A stretch of 64,000 nt of DNA from an uncultured SAR116 cluster alpha proteobacterium (GCA_902516825.1 CABXZZ010000001.1:43494-107493); one strand, 5' to 3'. Positions 7,696 to 17,449 are shown, counted from the first letter of the stretch. Numbers and translations: made by a program. The notes: a model not told the origin generated them from the letters alone.

Positions 7696-9408
7696 ATGGC
7701 AGAAACTACAACAATGGATAATATGAATTCAACCGCAGTAGTTGAACAAGGTGGCGGTGTTTTGTCTAATGTGCGGAGATTCACTTCTGATCCTAGCTTC
7801 AAGAAATCCCTACCAACTATTATCGCTGTAGTTGTTGCAGTATTGGGCCTTATTTTGTATGTAGCGTTGCAACAACCTAGCCTAACACCGTTATATGCAT
7901 CGCTACCAGAAGCTGAAAAAGCACGTGTTGTAGATGCTCTAAAAAATGCTGGTTATGATGTGTCGATAGACCCCTCAACTGGGGATGTTTTGGTACCAAC
8001 AAATGATTATCATCAATCAAGAATGACCCTTGCAGCGCAAGGACTACCGGCTTCAATTCCTGATGGCTATTCTGCCGTTGCTGATATCCCAATTGGCTCT
8101 AGCAGATCTGTTGAAAATATTAGATTAAAACAAAGTCAAGAGATTGAGCTAGCGCGGTCGATCGGAGAAATTCAAAGCGTAATTGCAGCTCGCGTTCATC
8201 TTGCCATTCCTGAGAAGTCCGTTTTTGCGAGGACATCAATGGCGCCAACTGCGTCAGTTTTTGTCCAATTAAATGAAGGAAGAACATTAAGCAGACAGCA
8301 AGTTAATGCTATAATTCATCTAGTTTCGTCATCAGTTCCTAGCCTTGCTAAGTCTGATGTGACGGTAGTCGATCAATATGGGGGATTGCTCTCCAATCCT
8401 AATGATGACCCAGCTAGTGCGCTTTCCGATGCACAGCTGGAACACCGTATAAAAGTTGAAGCAATCTACAGAAGCCGAATTATATCCTTAGTTTCTCCTC
8501 TTGTCGGGGCAGGAAACGTAACCGCGCAGGTGAATCTTGATATTGATTTTACAAAAAGTGAAATTACAGAAGAAAGCGTTGACCCAGAAGGAAATGCCCT
8601 ACGCAGTGAGCAAAAAAGCCTTGATTTAACTGCGCAAGAAACCGCAAAAGGCGTACCTGGTGCAACTACTAACAGGGCTCCAACACAAGCGCAAATTTCC
8701 ACCCAACAAAGTCCAGGTAATGACCCAGACGAATTTAAAACTCGCTCTTCAAACGAAGTGCGTAATTATGAAGTTAGTCGTAAGGTAGAGACAACCCTTA
8801 GACCATCAAATAAGATAAACCGAATTCAAGCGTCAGTATTAGTCAGGGAAAAAGAAAGCGTAAATCCTGAGACTGGTCTTTTAGAGGCCGTAGCTTTAAC
8901 ACCAGAGCAAATTGCCAATATTGAGCAACTCGTAACGAATGCTATTGGCATTAATCTAGAGCGCGGTGACCAATTAACTGTGGATAGTGCCGCTTTCGTG
9001 TCAGATATTGAGGGTATCTCCAAACCCTGGTACGAAATCGATTTTTTCATCAATCTAGTTCAACAGGTTATGACTTTCCTTATAATGGGCGTTGTTGTTC
9101 TTGGAGTTATCCGCCCACTAATCAACAGGATTATGATACCAACAGCATCTGGGAAGCCTGGAGAAGCAATGGTTGGGTTGGATGATGATGTCGATTTAGA
9201 AGAAGTTGAAATTCAAGAAGGGGAGAGCCTTGAAGATATTAAAGCAAAATTGAAACCTAAAAAAGCATCAATTTCACCTGAAATGTTAGATACGGCAAAC
9301 TCCTATGATGATAAGGTAGCTATTATAAGAATGATCGTTGGTGAAGAATCTGGTCGTGTCGCCAATGTATTTAAGTCCATGATGAGTGCCGACAAAGAGC
9401 CTTCATAA
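7696..9408 (+). CDS. fliF: Flagellar MS-ring protein FliF
   Basis: 570 residues. A first membrane segment at about 37-58 is followed by YscJ/FliF ring-building domains ('LTPLYASLPEAEKARVVDAL', 'VAARVHLAIPEKSVFAR' region). A second membrane segment lies at about 450-475 and the C-terminal cytoplasmic tail ends 'EESGRVANVFKSMM', the part that binds FliG. FliF builds the inner-membrane ring that founds the basal body and the export gate housing. AGGAAA precedes the ATG. fliG follows directly. Confidence 0.96.
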   Translation: MAETTTMDNMNSTAVVEQGGGVLSNVRRFTSDPSFKKSLPTIIAVVVAVLGLILYVALQQPSLTPLYASLPEAEKARVVDALKNAGYDVSIDPSTGDVLVPTNDYHQSRMTLAAQGLPASIPDGYSAVADIPIGSSRSVENIRLKQSQEIELARSIGEIQSVIAARVHLAIPEKSVFARTSMAPTASVFVQLNEGRTLSRQQVNAIIHLVSSSVPSLAKSDVTVVDQYGGLLSNPNDDPASALSDAQLEHRIKVEAIYRSRIISLVSPLVGAGNVTAQVNLDIDFTKSEITEESVDPEGNALRSEQKSLDLTAQETAKGVPGATTNRAPTQAQISTQQSPGNDPDEFKTRSSNEVRNYEVSRKVETTLRPSNKINRIQASVLVREKESVNPETGLLEAVALTPEQIANIEQLVTNAIGINLERGDQLTVDSAAFVSDIEGISKPWYEIDFFINLVQQVMTFLIMGVVVLGVIRPLINRIMIPTASGKPGEAMVGLDDDVDLEEVEIQEGESLEDIKAKLKPKKASISPEMLDTANSYDDKVAIIRMIVGEESGRVANVFKSMMSADKEPS

Positions 9409-9473
9409 TAGTGTATTGCGAAACTAATAAATGTTTTACCATAGATTTAATCTAAATTAATGTGAGAGAAAAA

Positions 9474-10517
9474 ATGGCCGAGTCACAAAACAAATCAGAT
9501 GATGCTGACAAATCAGTATATGAGTCATTAAATGGTATCCAAAAATCAGCTATATTGATGATGCTACTTGGCGAGGAAGAAGCGGCTGAAATAATCAAGA
9601 ATCTTGGACCAAAAGAAGTTCAAGCACTGGGAGCTGCAATGTATTCCGTTCAAGGTTTAGGGCAGGACACTGTAAACGAAGTACTAGACGAGTTTTTGCA
9701 TATAATTAAACAACAAACTAGTCTGGGGCTTGGTGCTGGTAACTATATAAAAAACGTGCTGAATAAAGCAATCGGAGAAGAGCGTGCCCAATCTGTTCTA
9801 AGCAGGATTTCACCATCAAACTCACAGCGACCTATAGAGATTTTAGATTGGATGGATGGCCCATCAATTGCTGATCTTATTTTAGATGAGCATCCGCAAA
9901 TTATTGCGTTAATAATTTCTTATCTAGATTCGGGATTAGGCGCGGATGTTCTAAATCTACTACCTGAAGAAATGCAAGCTGATGTCATCGCTCGAATAGC
10001 AAACCTTGACACTGTTGGGCCAGATGCACTGCTTGAACTTGAAGATGTAATGCAGAAGAAATTCAAAGCCAATACGTCTCTTCGCGCTACTCAGGTGGGC
10101 GGCATTAAAGCAGCTGCTGCAATTATGAACTTCACTAATCAAGAGCAAGAAAGCAAAATTATGAAATCTCTTGGCAAGGATGACAAACATCTCGTTATTG
10201 CCATACAAGAGAGTATGTTTGTATTTGAAAATCTGCTTAAATCAGATGATAAGTCCCTTCAAATGCTTCTTAGAAATGTCGAAACTGATGACCTTATTCT
10301 GGCCTTAAAAGGCGCAGATGATATTCTTAGGGAAAAATTATTTTCATGTATGTCATCTCGTGCAGCAGCAAATATTGTTGATGAAATGGAAGCGCTTGGA
10401 CCCGTTCGGTTAAGCGAGGTTCAAGAGGCTCAGAAACGCATTATTAATGTTGCAAGACGCATGTCAGATGAAGGCTCTATCGTGCTAGCCGGGCGTGGCG
10501 GAGACGACTATGTCTAA
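9474..10517 (+). CDS. fliG: Flagellar motor switch protein FliG
   Basis: 347 residues. It contains the three FliG regions: N-terminal FliF-binding part ('SAILMMLLGEEEAAEIIKNL'), a middle with 'EHPQIIALIISYL' (the EHPQ motif that contacts FliM) and a C-terminal charged torque helix ('DILREKLFSCMSSRAA'). FliG couples stator force to rotor rotation. The ATG at 9474 sits in 'GAGAGAAAAA' context; an in-frame GTG four codons earlier is a less likely start. It lies between fliF and fliH in a typical rotor-export operon. Confidence 0.96.
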   Translation: MAESQNKSDDADKSVYESLNGIQKSAILMMLLGEEEAAEIIKNLGPKEVQALGAAMYSVQGLGQDTVNEVLDEFLHIIKQQTSLGLGAGNYIKNVLNKAIGEERAQSVLSRISPSNSQRPIEILDWMDGPSIADLILDEHPQIIALIISYLDSGLGADVLNLLPEEMQADVIARIANLDTVGPDALLELEDVMQKKFKANTSLRATQVGGIKAAAAIMNFTNQEQESKIMKSLGKDDKHLVIAIQESMFVFENLLKSDDKSLQMLLRNVETDDLILALKGADDILREKLFSCMSSRAAANIVDEMEALGPVRLSEVQEAQKRIINVARRMSDEGSIVLAGRGGDDYV

Positions 10518-10558
10518 TTTAAAAGACTTGTCTTGATTGTATTGATTGGAAACTCTTA

Positions 10559-11881
10559 ATGGCAACTGAACCAATGACCTATGCTGACGAACAGGCTGAG
10601 ATGCCAAATGCGCTTGAAGATACTGAAATCGCAAGACTTATGAAACTTGTGAGTGAGTCAGGCTATAAAAAGTCAGAAGACGCCCCAACTTTAAAAAAGC
10701 AGGCGTTTATGCCAAGATCACTTGTTGAAATAGCAATGGAATCACAGAAGAATCGAGAACAAAAAGAAAGTACAACAAACACCGAAACAAATCAAAAAGG
10801 AAGTATAAATCAAAGCGCAGATATAGATGTCCAAGGTGAAGGGACTATCAGCGATAACCCTACTGGTGAAAGTTCAATTTCAAATGAATTGACCTCTCAA
10901 ACAAAGGATACGGAGCTAGCCGATTTGGCACCTCCTTCCCTGTCAGATAAAGATATTATTAGGACTGAAGTTTCTCAACAGCCTAACACACAAGATGAAA
11001 ACCTAGACGCAGATAAGAACTCTGAAGAAGCTGATGTTTTGCAAGCTTCAACACTGCCAAAAAATAATAAAGATGATGAAAATGCCAAATTGGAAATTAC
11101 TCAAAATGAGACAAGTGACTTTAATAAGGAAATCTTGACGGAAGCTGAGCTTTCCAAGGCAGTTGAGAATGCATCCGCGCGCTATGATGAGGGGTTTAGT
11201 GCTGGACTGGAAGCTGGAAGAAATGAAATCAAGAAAGCACTAGAGCAGAAATTTTCTGAAAAACAAAATACATTTGAATTGCTAATAGCTAAACTAACTA
11301 GTATGAGCTCTGCGGAAACAAAAGAATTGGAAGCAGATATTCAGGCAGCTATTTTGTCGCTCGCGAGTGAGAGGGCTGGAATTGCAATTTTAGAAATGCC
11401 AGAAAACTTTATGACTCGAATTGAACAATTAATGAGCCGCCTTGGTAGTAGTTTAGATAGTCCTATAATCAAATTGAATATGGCCGACCTAAGACATATC
11501 GAAGCAGCAAAAGAAAACTCCGAAACACTCTCAAATATAAGAATCATTGGGGATGAAACGCTCAACCACGGAGATATTTCGATTAGTCTTGCTGGTATCG
11601 AAATAGAAGACATTATTGAAAATAGAACCTTTGTTTACCCAATAGATGTTGATTTAGAAACAGATATGGAACAGCCTTCCTCAGAACTTCATTCTGATAA
11701 ATTAGTCCGCCCTGAAACCGTTGATAAGAACACTTTGAAGGATGATATTTCAGACGACATTAATGAGAATAAAACAGACCAAGAAGAAGCTCAAGCGATC
11801 CCAAACCAAGAAATCGGGGATGAAAAACAAAATATTGAGGATGAAAATTCTGATATTAATCCGTCAGATGGGGTAGCATGA
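10559..11881 (+). CDS. fliH: Flagellar export ATPase regulator FliH (long form)
   Basis: 440 residues, well above the 200-300 usual for FliH. The conserved part lies at about 215-350, starting 'ARYDEGFSAGLEAGRNEIKK' with GxxxG-like helix spacing, typical of the FliH stalk. The first 200 residues and the last 80 are acidic and rich in Asp, Glu, Ser, Thr and Asn, probably disordered. FliH dimers hold the ATPase FliI and bring substrates to the C-ring and export gate. It overlaps fliI by 4 bp (ATGA). The extended ends are the unusual feature. Confidence 0.85.
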   Translation: MATEPMTYADEQAEMPNALEDTEIARLMKLVSESGYKKSEDAPTLKKQAFMPRSLVEIAMESQKNREQKESTTNTETNQKGSINQSADIDVQGEGTISDNPTGESSISNELTSQTKDTELADLAPPSLSDKDIIRTEVSQQPNTQDENLDADKNSEEADVLQASTLPKNNKDDENAKLEITQNETSDFNKEILTEAELSKAVENASARYDEGFSAGLEAGRNEIKKALEQKFSEKQNTFELLIAKLTSMSSAETKELEADIQAAILSLASERAGIAILEMPENFMTRIEQLMSRLGSSLDSPIIKLNMADLRHIEAAKENSETLSNIRIIGDETLNHGDISISLAGIEIEDIIENRTFVYPIDVDLETDMEQPSSELHSDKLVRPETVDKNTLKDDISDDINENKTDQEEAQAIPNQEIGDEKQNIEDENSDINPSDGVA

Positions 11882-13200
11882 TATCAGTAAAAGATCGACT
11901 TACACAAAGTATTAGCTCTGTCTCTTTGGAAAAAACGGTATCTATTTCAGGTAGAGTAAATAGATATGATGGGCAAATGGCAGAATGTGACGGATTCCCA
12001 GCAACAATCGGTTCGTTATGTCAGATTGATACCGAAACAGGTATTCCAGCAACAGCCGAAATAATTGGGTTTAATAAAGGGAATAATTTATTAAGCCTAC
12101 ATGATTTTGGAGCACGGATCAGCGTCGGCGCCAAAGTTTGTGTCATTGATGATGGTTATTTGATACCAGTTGGGGTCGGATTACTTGGGCGGGTTACTGA
12201 TGCTCTTGGAAAACCTCTAGATGAGATGCCCCTTCCCAAACTCAATAGCAAATGGCCTCTTCTCGGCAAAGAATTGAACCCACTTGCAAAAAATCCCGTA
12301 GACACACCACTAGATGTCGGCGTTCGGGCAATTAATAGCCTTCTTACCGTCGGAAAAGGTCAGCGCATTGGTATTATTGCGGGCTCTGGAGTGGGAAAAT
12401 CAGTTTTGCTTGCAATGATGAGCAGATATACAGAAGCAGATATTGTTGTTGTCGGTATGATTGGCGAGCGTGGAAGAGAGGTCGGGAGTTTTGTTAAAAC
12501 CATTCTTTCGGGTGAGGCAAAAAAACGCACCGCTGTTGTTGCTGTACCAGCAGACCGCTCTCCACTGTTGCGGATAAGAGGTGCAGAGAGAGCGACTGCT
12601 ATCGCTGAATTTTTTCGAGATCAAGGTAAAAATGTTCTTCTTATAATGGATTCTCTTACTAGAGTTGCGCATGCGCGTCGTGAAATTGGCCTTGCACTTG
12701 GCGAGCAGCCTACGTCAAAAGGTTATCCACCATCTGTTGTGTCCATGATTCCACGTTTGATTGAGAGAACAGGGAGTGGTATCAAAAATCAGGGGACCAT
12801 TACAGCTATTTACACAGTACTAGCAGATGGGGATGACGCAAATGACCCGGTCGTCGACACAGCACGAGCCATTTTGGATGGTCATATATTGTTATCTAGA
12901 AAACAAACACAAATGGGCATTTACCCAGCTATAGATGTCCCCATGTCCATTAGTCGAGTTATGAGCGAAATTACGGATGAAACTTTACAGAAAAGCGCGC
13001 AAAAATTTCGCCGGCTTGTCTCGTTATATATGGAAAATCGTGATTTAATTTTAATGGGTGGCTACACCTCTGGACAAGACCCAGAATTAGATGAAGCTGT
13101 TGCACTTTGGCCAAGATTAATGGCGCACATACAACAGGTTGAAACACAAAAAGCTGATTTTATCGAAAGTAAAGATGCATTAAATAGCCTGATGAAATGA
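11878..13200 (+). CDS. fliI: Flagellum-specific export ATPase FliI
   Basis: 440 residues, normal length. An F1-type ATPase: Walker A GSGVGKS (169-175), followed by 'VVGMIGERGREV', 'VLLIMDSLTRVAHARREIGL' and 'YPAIDVPMSISRVM', all family signatures. FliI forms a hexamer under the export gate and drives release of chaperones and substrate entry. Its start is coupled to the fliH stop by a 4-bp overlap. fliJ follows 31 bp later. Confidence 0.96.
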   Translation: MISVKDRLTQSISSVSLEKTVSISGRVNRYDGQMAECDGFPATIGSLCQIDTETGIPATAEIIGFNKGNNLLSLHDFGARISVGAKVCVIDDGYLIPVGVGLLGRVTDALGKPLDEMPLPKLNSKWPLLGKELNPLAKNPVDTPLDVGVRAINSLLTVGKGQRIGIIAGSGVGKSVLLAMMSRYTEADIVVVGMIGERGREVGSFVKTILSGEAKKRTAVVAVPADRSPLLRIRGAERATAIAEFFRDQGKNVLLIMDSLTRVAHARREIGLALGEQPTSKGYPPSVVSMIPRLIERTGSGIKNQGTITAIYTVLADGDDANDPVVDTARAILDGHILLSRKQTQMGIYPAIDVPMSISRVMSEITDETLQKSAQKFRRLVSLYMENRDLILMGGYTSGQDPELDEAVALWPRLMAHIQQVETQKADFIESKDALNSLMK

Positions 13201-13231
13201 AACCTATTTTAGAAAATTCTCGTAAATAATC

Positions 13232-13657
13232 ATGAAACAGAAATCAATATATGAGAGATATACTCTAAAGCAGCAAATTGATATTTCAAAAAGAGCTGAG
13301 ACAATGCGCACGCTTAACTCGGAGCTTAAAAAATCTCAGGAATTAGCACAGCAACTTACAGAAATTGCGAAACAAACTAAAATTAAGACAGGTGAAACTA
13401 ATGCAATGTCTTTACGATCTTCTTCCTGGTATAGTAACGTTGTCCAAGAGCAGTTGGAAACGACAGAAAACAGAAATCAATTCTTACAACGAGAAGTAGA
13501 TGACAACCGCAGAACTCTTGCCAAAGCGGTTCATCGGAAAAATAAATCTCAAGAATCATGGCATCGTTATGAGGCTATTGAACAAGCAAACAAAGAAGAG
13601 AAACTTGAACAAGAACTCTTCAGCAGAAAACGAAATGCTAACAAATTTGGAAACTAA
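13232..13657 (+). CDS. fliJ: Flagellar export protein FliJ
   Basis: 141 residues, almost wholly coiled-coil (Lys/Glu/Gln-rich heptads). FliJ is poorly conserved, so the call rests on length, coiled-coil character and the position right after fliI. FliJ is the central stalk of the export ATPase, comparable to the gamma subunit of F1. An overlapping frame starting at 13500 in another phase is not a gene. The fliK promoter begins about 50 bp after its stop. Confidence 0.75.
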   Translation: MKQKSIYERYTLKQQIDISKRAETMRTLNSELKKSQELAQQLTEIAKQTKIKTGETNAMSLRSSSWYSNVVQEQLETTENRNQFLQREVDDNRRTLAKAVHRKNKSQESWHRYEAIEQANKEEKLEQELFSRKRNANKFGN

Positions 13658-13707
13658 AAAAAACTATTTTTGGACTATTAAGGGTCACTTTACCACCATA
13701 AAAAGTT

Positions 13708-13723
13708 TGGCATTTTATTTGCA
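13708..13723 (+). promoter_or_regulatory. Sigma-54 promoter for fliK-fliL-fliM-fliN
   Basis: TGGCAT-N5-TTGCA with exact spacing, 42 bp before the fliK ATG. It lies in the fliJ-fliK gap, so fliK and the following genes probably form a separate transcript from fliE-J. Confidence 0.72.
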
Positions 13724-13764
13724 TCGGGAACCGCAACAATTAATTCCAGAGCTAAATTGATAGT

Positions 13765-15288
13765 ATGACACACGTTACCAGCAGTACGAATTCAAGTATT
13801 TCATCCTCGCATAATGAAAAACAATCTGAAATATCTGATAATCAGACAGATACATTATTTAACGATTTATTTTCAATTGTAAGCGAACTTGATGCAGAAT
13901 CGGTCGAGTTAATAGCCAGAAAATTATCTAAAAATGGCTCAATTGAGCCTGCGCTCAGCTCGGATGCGGAAAAAATCAACTTGTTTCCTGAAAATATTAC
14001 CAAAAACAACAAACTGGTTTTTAAAAAAGATGTTAGTAGTGAAGATCAAATACACGTGCTTACGCCTTTTATAGAACGATTAAACTCATTTCTTGAGAAT
14101 AGAAATTCTGATGATGATAAAGCCAACGAGACATTAGAAATGGATTTCGTTGACAAAACTATAAATGAGGCAACTAATCTGAGTGCTATCTTAACAAATG
14201 CTGATAAGAACAGGGAACTTCCCATTCAAAAGGAACTTCGTGTATCACACCCTAACCTACCTTATGTAAACGTTAATTCAAATCCAATACGATACGGCAA
14301 CTCCACCAGTTTTAAAAATGACGCGGATAAGAACGAAAAACTTTCGTTCGTTGTTAAACTAATAGAGGATGCTATTTTCTCAAGAAAAGCTAAGGAGCCC
14401 GTTTCTGAAAAAGAAGCCGATAAAAAAAATGCATCTTCTGCTAAGCTTACGGAATTCAGTGCATTGGATGAAGCCATTGAAGCCGTTAGTGAGCTTAAAA
14501 ACAAAAAGAGGAGAAACATTGGGTTAGACGCAGCTACTAGCCCCAAAAAAATAGAGTTATCCGACTTATTGAGAGATAATCCCAAAAATAAAGATTACCT
14601 GAATACAGTGGAATCAAAGAATACTTCGATAAGTTATGCATCTGCAAGCGCGCCTAACAGTAAGAACAGAATGGCAGAAATCAACGCTCAAGCCCCAACA
14701 AGACAGGTAGAGTTAAGTCAACAATTAAACTCAAACTCTGTAAATCAAACATATACTCAGATTATTGGTGCAGACATGCATTCAGGTGGAGATAACGGGC
14801 AGGATGGTAGCGATAATCGGCAATCGTCCCAGCCGCTTCGAACAAGCTCTCCCCTTTCAGCTATTCAGAAGCTAGATATGGCGGACAAAGCCTGGAAAGA
14901 GGCGCTATTACGACGTGTTGAAATGCAAATAAAAGATGGTGGTAAAACACTTGATTTATCGCTTAATCCTAAACAATTGGGCAGAATGACCGTTTCAATC
15001 AACATGGTTGGTGATGATACTTCAATTCAAATTTCAACAGAAACTTCCGCTGCCGCAACCTTGTTATTAGAATCAGAGAGTAAACTAGCACAGATGATGC
15101 ACGACATCGGATTGAGATTAAATCTGCTTCAAGCTGGATTATCAGGCAAAAACGACAAAAATTCGACACAGGATGAGAGCAGCAAAAAATCGGAAAACTC
15201 AGCCAAGAGCAAAACTGGTAATGAAACTAAAATAAATGAAATAAATTTAAATAAATTAGATAAATCAATTTTAAATATAGTTGCATGA
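13765..15288 (+). CDS. fliK: Flagellar hook-length control protein FliK
   Basis: 507 residues. The long N-terminal part (about 1-360) is polar, Asn/Ser/Lys-rich and low in complexity, as expected for an exported ruler. The C-terminal Flg_hook domain (about 370-465) is clear: 'LDLSLNPKQLGRMTVSI' and 'SESKLAQMMHDIGLRL'. FliK is secreted during hook growth and switches the export gate from hook to filament substrates through FlhB. No strong ribosome binding site precedes the ATG. A good sigma-54 promoter lies just upstream. Confidence 0.85.
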   Translation: MTHVTSSTNSSISSSHNEKQSEISDNQTDTLFNDLFSIVSELDAESVELIARKLSKNGSIEPALSSDAEKINLFPENITKNNKLVFKKDVSSEDQIHVLTPFIERLNSFLENRNSDDDKANETLEMDFVDKTINEATNLSAILTNADKNRELPIQKELRVSHPNLPYVNVNSNPIRYGNSTSFKNDADKNEKLSFVVKLIEDAIFSRKAKEPVSEKEADKKNASSAKLTEFSALDEAIEAVSELKNKKRRNIGLDAATSPKKIELSDLLRDNPKNKDYLNTVESKNTSISYASASAPNSKNRMAEINAQAPTRQVELSQQLNSNSVNQTYTQIIGADMHSGGDNGQDGSDNRQSSQPLRTSSPLSAIQKLDMADKAWKEALLRRVEMQIKDGGKTLDLSLNPKQLGRMTVSINMVGDDTSIQISTETSAAATLLLESESKLAQMMHDIGLRLNLLQAGLSGKNDKNSTQDESSKKSENSAKSKTGNETKINEINLNKLDKSILNIVA

Positions 15289-15315
15289 TCTTATAATAAT
15301 CTAAAGGAATGCGAG

Positions 15316-15891
15316 ATGGCTGAAGAAGAACAAGAAGAAAAAAAATCTAGAGGTGGTTTGATAAAAATCATTTTGTTTGCAGTCAGTGGCATTATGCTTG
15401 TTGTGATAGGTCTTGGTGCTGGTTATTTCGTATTTGGAAGTAGCCAACCTGATCCATCTGAAGAAATTGAAGCCATCATAGAACGAAAAATGGAAGAAGC
15501 TGAGGCTGAAAAAACAGCTGTGGATAATAACTCTCGCGAGAAGGTCTCAAAAGAAACTCCTGAACAAGAGAATTTTGTTACAATTTATTATGAATTTCCA
15601 GGAACCTTTACTACGAATTTACGTGGTTCTCGTAAAATGCTTCAAGTTGGAATTGGTGTTTCTACACAATATGACGATACTGTTATGATTAATGTGGAGT
15701 CACACGAATTGGCACTTCGTTCAACAATATTGGGTGTTTTAAGCGAATTTGGTGAAGATGACATTCAGGGTTCAAATGGCAAAGCTGCACTTGCTTCTGC
15801 GCTAAAAGAAGGCATAAACAATAAATTAATATTGTTAGAAAATTTTGGTGGTGTGGGAGAAGTTCTATTTACCTCATTTGTCCTTAATTAA
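15316..15891 (+). CDS. fliL: Flagellar basal body-associated protein FliL
   Basis: 191 residues. A short charged N-terminus is followed by one membrane segment (about 17-40, 'IILFAVSGIMLVVIGLGAGY') and a periplasmic domain with the family's 'TNLRG..KMLQVGIGV' and 'LRSTILGVLSEF' parts. FliL surrounds stator units and supports torque. The ATG is preceded by AAGGAA. fliM follows 27 bp later. Confidence 0.93.
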   Translation: MAEEEQEEKKSRGGLIKIILFAVSGIMLVVIGLGAGYFVFGSSQPDPSEEIEAIIERKMEEAEAEKTAVDNNSREKVSKETPEQENFVTIYYEFPGTFTTNLRGSRKMLQVGIGVSTQYDDTVMINVESHELALRSTILGVLSEFGEDDIQGSNGKAALASALKEGINNKLILLENFGGVGEVLFTSFVLN

Positions 15892-15918
15892 GAATGAACT
15901 TTATTAGGAGTAATAAAA

Positions 15919-16896
15919 TTGGCCTCTACCCGTAAGTTAAGCACTGAAGAAGTCAATGCGCTAATTGAAGGGCTAGATGGCAGTGATGAAGAAACAAATT
16001 CCTTTGAAAGTGTTGATAATGGAAATGTAAGGCCGTTTGTATTTGGTTCGGATGACTTATCTCTAATGGGAGATTACTACGCTCTTCGGATGATTAATGA
16101 GCGATTTGCTCGGTTTGCAAGAAGCATTTTTTTGCCAATGCTTAGGCTTCAACCTCGTATTTCGTCATTTCCACCAGAGGTAAAGTCATTTGATGAATAC
16201 GCTGCAAATATCGATGGGTTTATGAGTATGAATATAAGCCGCATGGAAGAGTTACGCGGCAACATGATGATGGTGATTGATCCCACATTTATATCGATCC
16301 TTACAAATGCATATTATGGTGGCAAAATCGAGTCTTTAAAAAACAGACGCTCTGAATTCACAACTACAGAAGACCGGCTCATAGAATTAATCACAAAAGG
16401 CCTTAATAACGTTCTTCAAGATGCTTGGAACGACTTAACACCAACTACAATTTCATATCTAAGTAGAGAAATTAATCCGCAATTCGCATCATTTGTCGAC
16501 GGCTCAGATTTAGTAATCATATGCTCGTTCGTCGTTCAACTGCCAAATATCGATGCAGCCAGTTTTGATATAATATACCCGCTTCAAATTCTAAAACCGA
16601 TAGCATCGCAACTCCGCTCTCGTGTTCAATCAGATATGTCAGACAATGATGAGACATGGCGAGAGCGAATGGAAAAGGCAGTTCTCGAGATTCCACTTAA
16701 AATTAAGGCAAAATTAAGCGAGCCCAAACTACCTATGAAAACATTAATAAACTTGAAACAGGGAGATGTCTTCCCAATCCAAATTGGTGAGGGCGTCGAA
16801 ATACTAATGGATGAAGAGTTATTGTTCAAAGGTGAAATAGGCGAAGTAAGCGGTCAAGCTGCTGTTAATTTAACTTCGAGAATCACTAAAATTTAA
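15919..16896 (+). CDS. fliM: Flagellar motor switch protein FliM (TTG start)
   Basis: 325 residues. The N-terminus carries the CheY-binding-type segment ('LSTEEVNALIEGLDG'). The CheC-like middle domain has 'INERFARFARSIFLPML' and 'GNMMMVIDPTFISILTNAYY', and the C-terminus is a SpoA/FliN-like domain. FliM builds the C-ring, binds phospho-CheY and sets rotation direction. The start is TTG at 15919, supported by AGGAG 8 bp upstream (15906-15910); no ATG fits. Confidence 0.94.
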   Translation: MASTRKLSTEEVNALIEGLDGSDEETNSFESVDNGNVRPFVFGSDDLSLMGDYYALRMINERFARFARSIFLPMLRLQPRISSFPPEVKSFDEYAANIDGFMSMNISRMEELRGNMMMVIDPTFISILTNAYYGGKIESLKNRRSEFTTTEDRLIELITKGLNNVLQDAWNDLTPTTISYLSREINPQFASFVDGSDLVIICSFVVQLPNIDAASFDIIYPLQILKPIASQLRSRVQSDMSDNDETWRERMEKAVLEIPLKIKAKLSEPKLPMKTLINLKQGDVFPIQIGEGVEILMDEELLFKGEIGEVSGQAAVNLTSRITKI

Positions 16897-16953
16897 TACA
16901 AATTTTTACTAGTGTTTTCAACTAGTTTAAAAGAGGAGCAGAAAGGACAACAG

Positions 16954-17253
16954 ATGTCTGATGAAAACGAAACAAAGAATGAAGAAAATGTAGGTTATGA
17001 TAACTTACGTATTCTCGAGAATATTGAAGTAAATCTCACGGTTGAAGTTGGAAGCGCTGAGCTTAAAATTCGCGACCTTCTGCGACTAAGTGAAGGCTCT
17101 ATTATAGAACTTGACAGGTTAGCAGGTGACCCACTAGATATTTTGGCCAATGGTACCATGATAGCTAAAGGAGAAGTTGTTATGGTTGGAGAGAGATTTG
17201 GCATTCGCTTCTCTGAAATCGTATCACCAGAAAAAAGAGTAGAAAACCTATAA
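16954..17253 (+). CDS. fliN: Flagellar motor switch protein FliN
   Basis: 99 residues from an ATG preceded by AAAGGA (16942-16947). The SpoA domain fills the C-terminal 75 residues: 'NIEVNLTVEVGSAELKIRDL', 'GSIIELDRLAGDPLDILANG' and 'RFGIRFSEI'. FliN forms the base of the C-ring with FliM and docks FliH during export. An upstream GTG at 16912 is in frame but lacks a suitable binding site. Confidence 0.94.
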   Translation: MSDENETKNEENVGYDNLRILENIEVNLTVEVGSAELKIRDLLRLSEGSIIELDRLAGDPLDILANGTMIAKGEVVMVGERFGIRFSEIVSPEKRVENL

Positions 17254-17393
17254 ATAAGTAGCTTAAAGTGATAGGGAATAGAATAGTCAATATTATGACA
17301 TTCAGCTTTTTGAATGTTAAATCACATAAAACACTAAAATAATATCAATTAAATACAAAGTGTTAAACGAATTAACAAAATATTTGGTCAGTA

Positions 17394-17409
17394 TGGCACG
17401 CGTTTTGCC
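17394..17409 (+). promoter_or_regulatory. Sigma-54 promoter for fliO-P-Q-R-flhB
   Basis: TGGCAC-N5-TTGCC is the best match in the window. It lies in the 196-bp fliN-fliO gap, 41 bp before the fliO start and giving a leader of about 31 nt. The export-gate genes therefore start their own transcript. Confidence 0.8.
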
Positions 17410-17449
17410 TTTTTAAAACATCTTATTCAGTTAAGGGTTTTTCAAAGCA

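Noticed and set aside
13500-13760. 86-codon frame overlapping fliJ and reaching the fliK leader
   Set aside because: Different phase from fliJ, overlaps the fliK sigma-54 promoter and has no family features.
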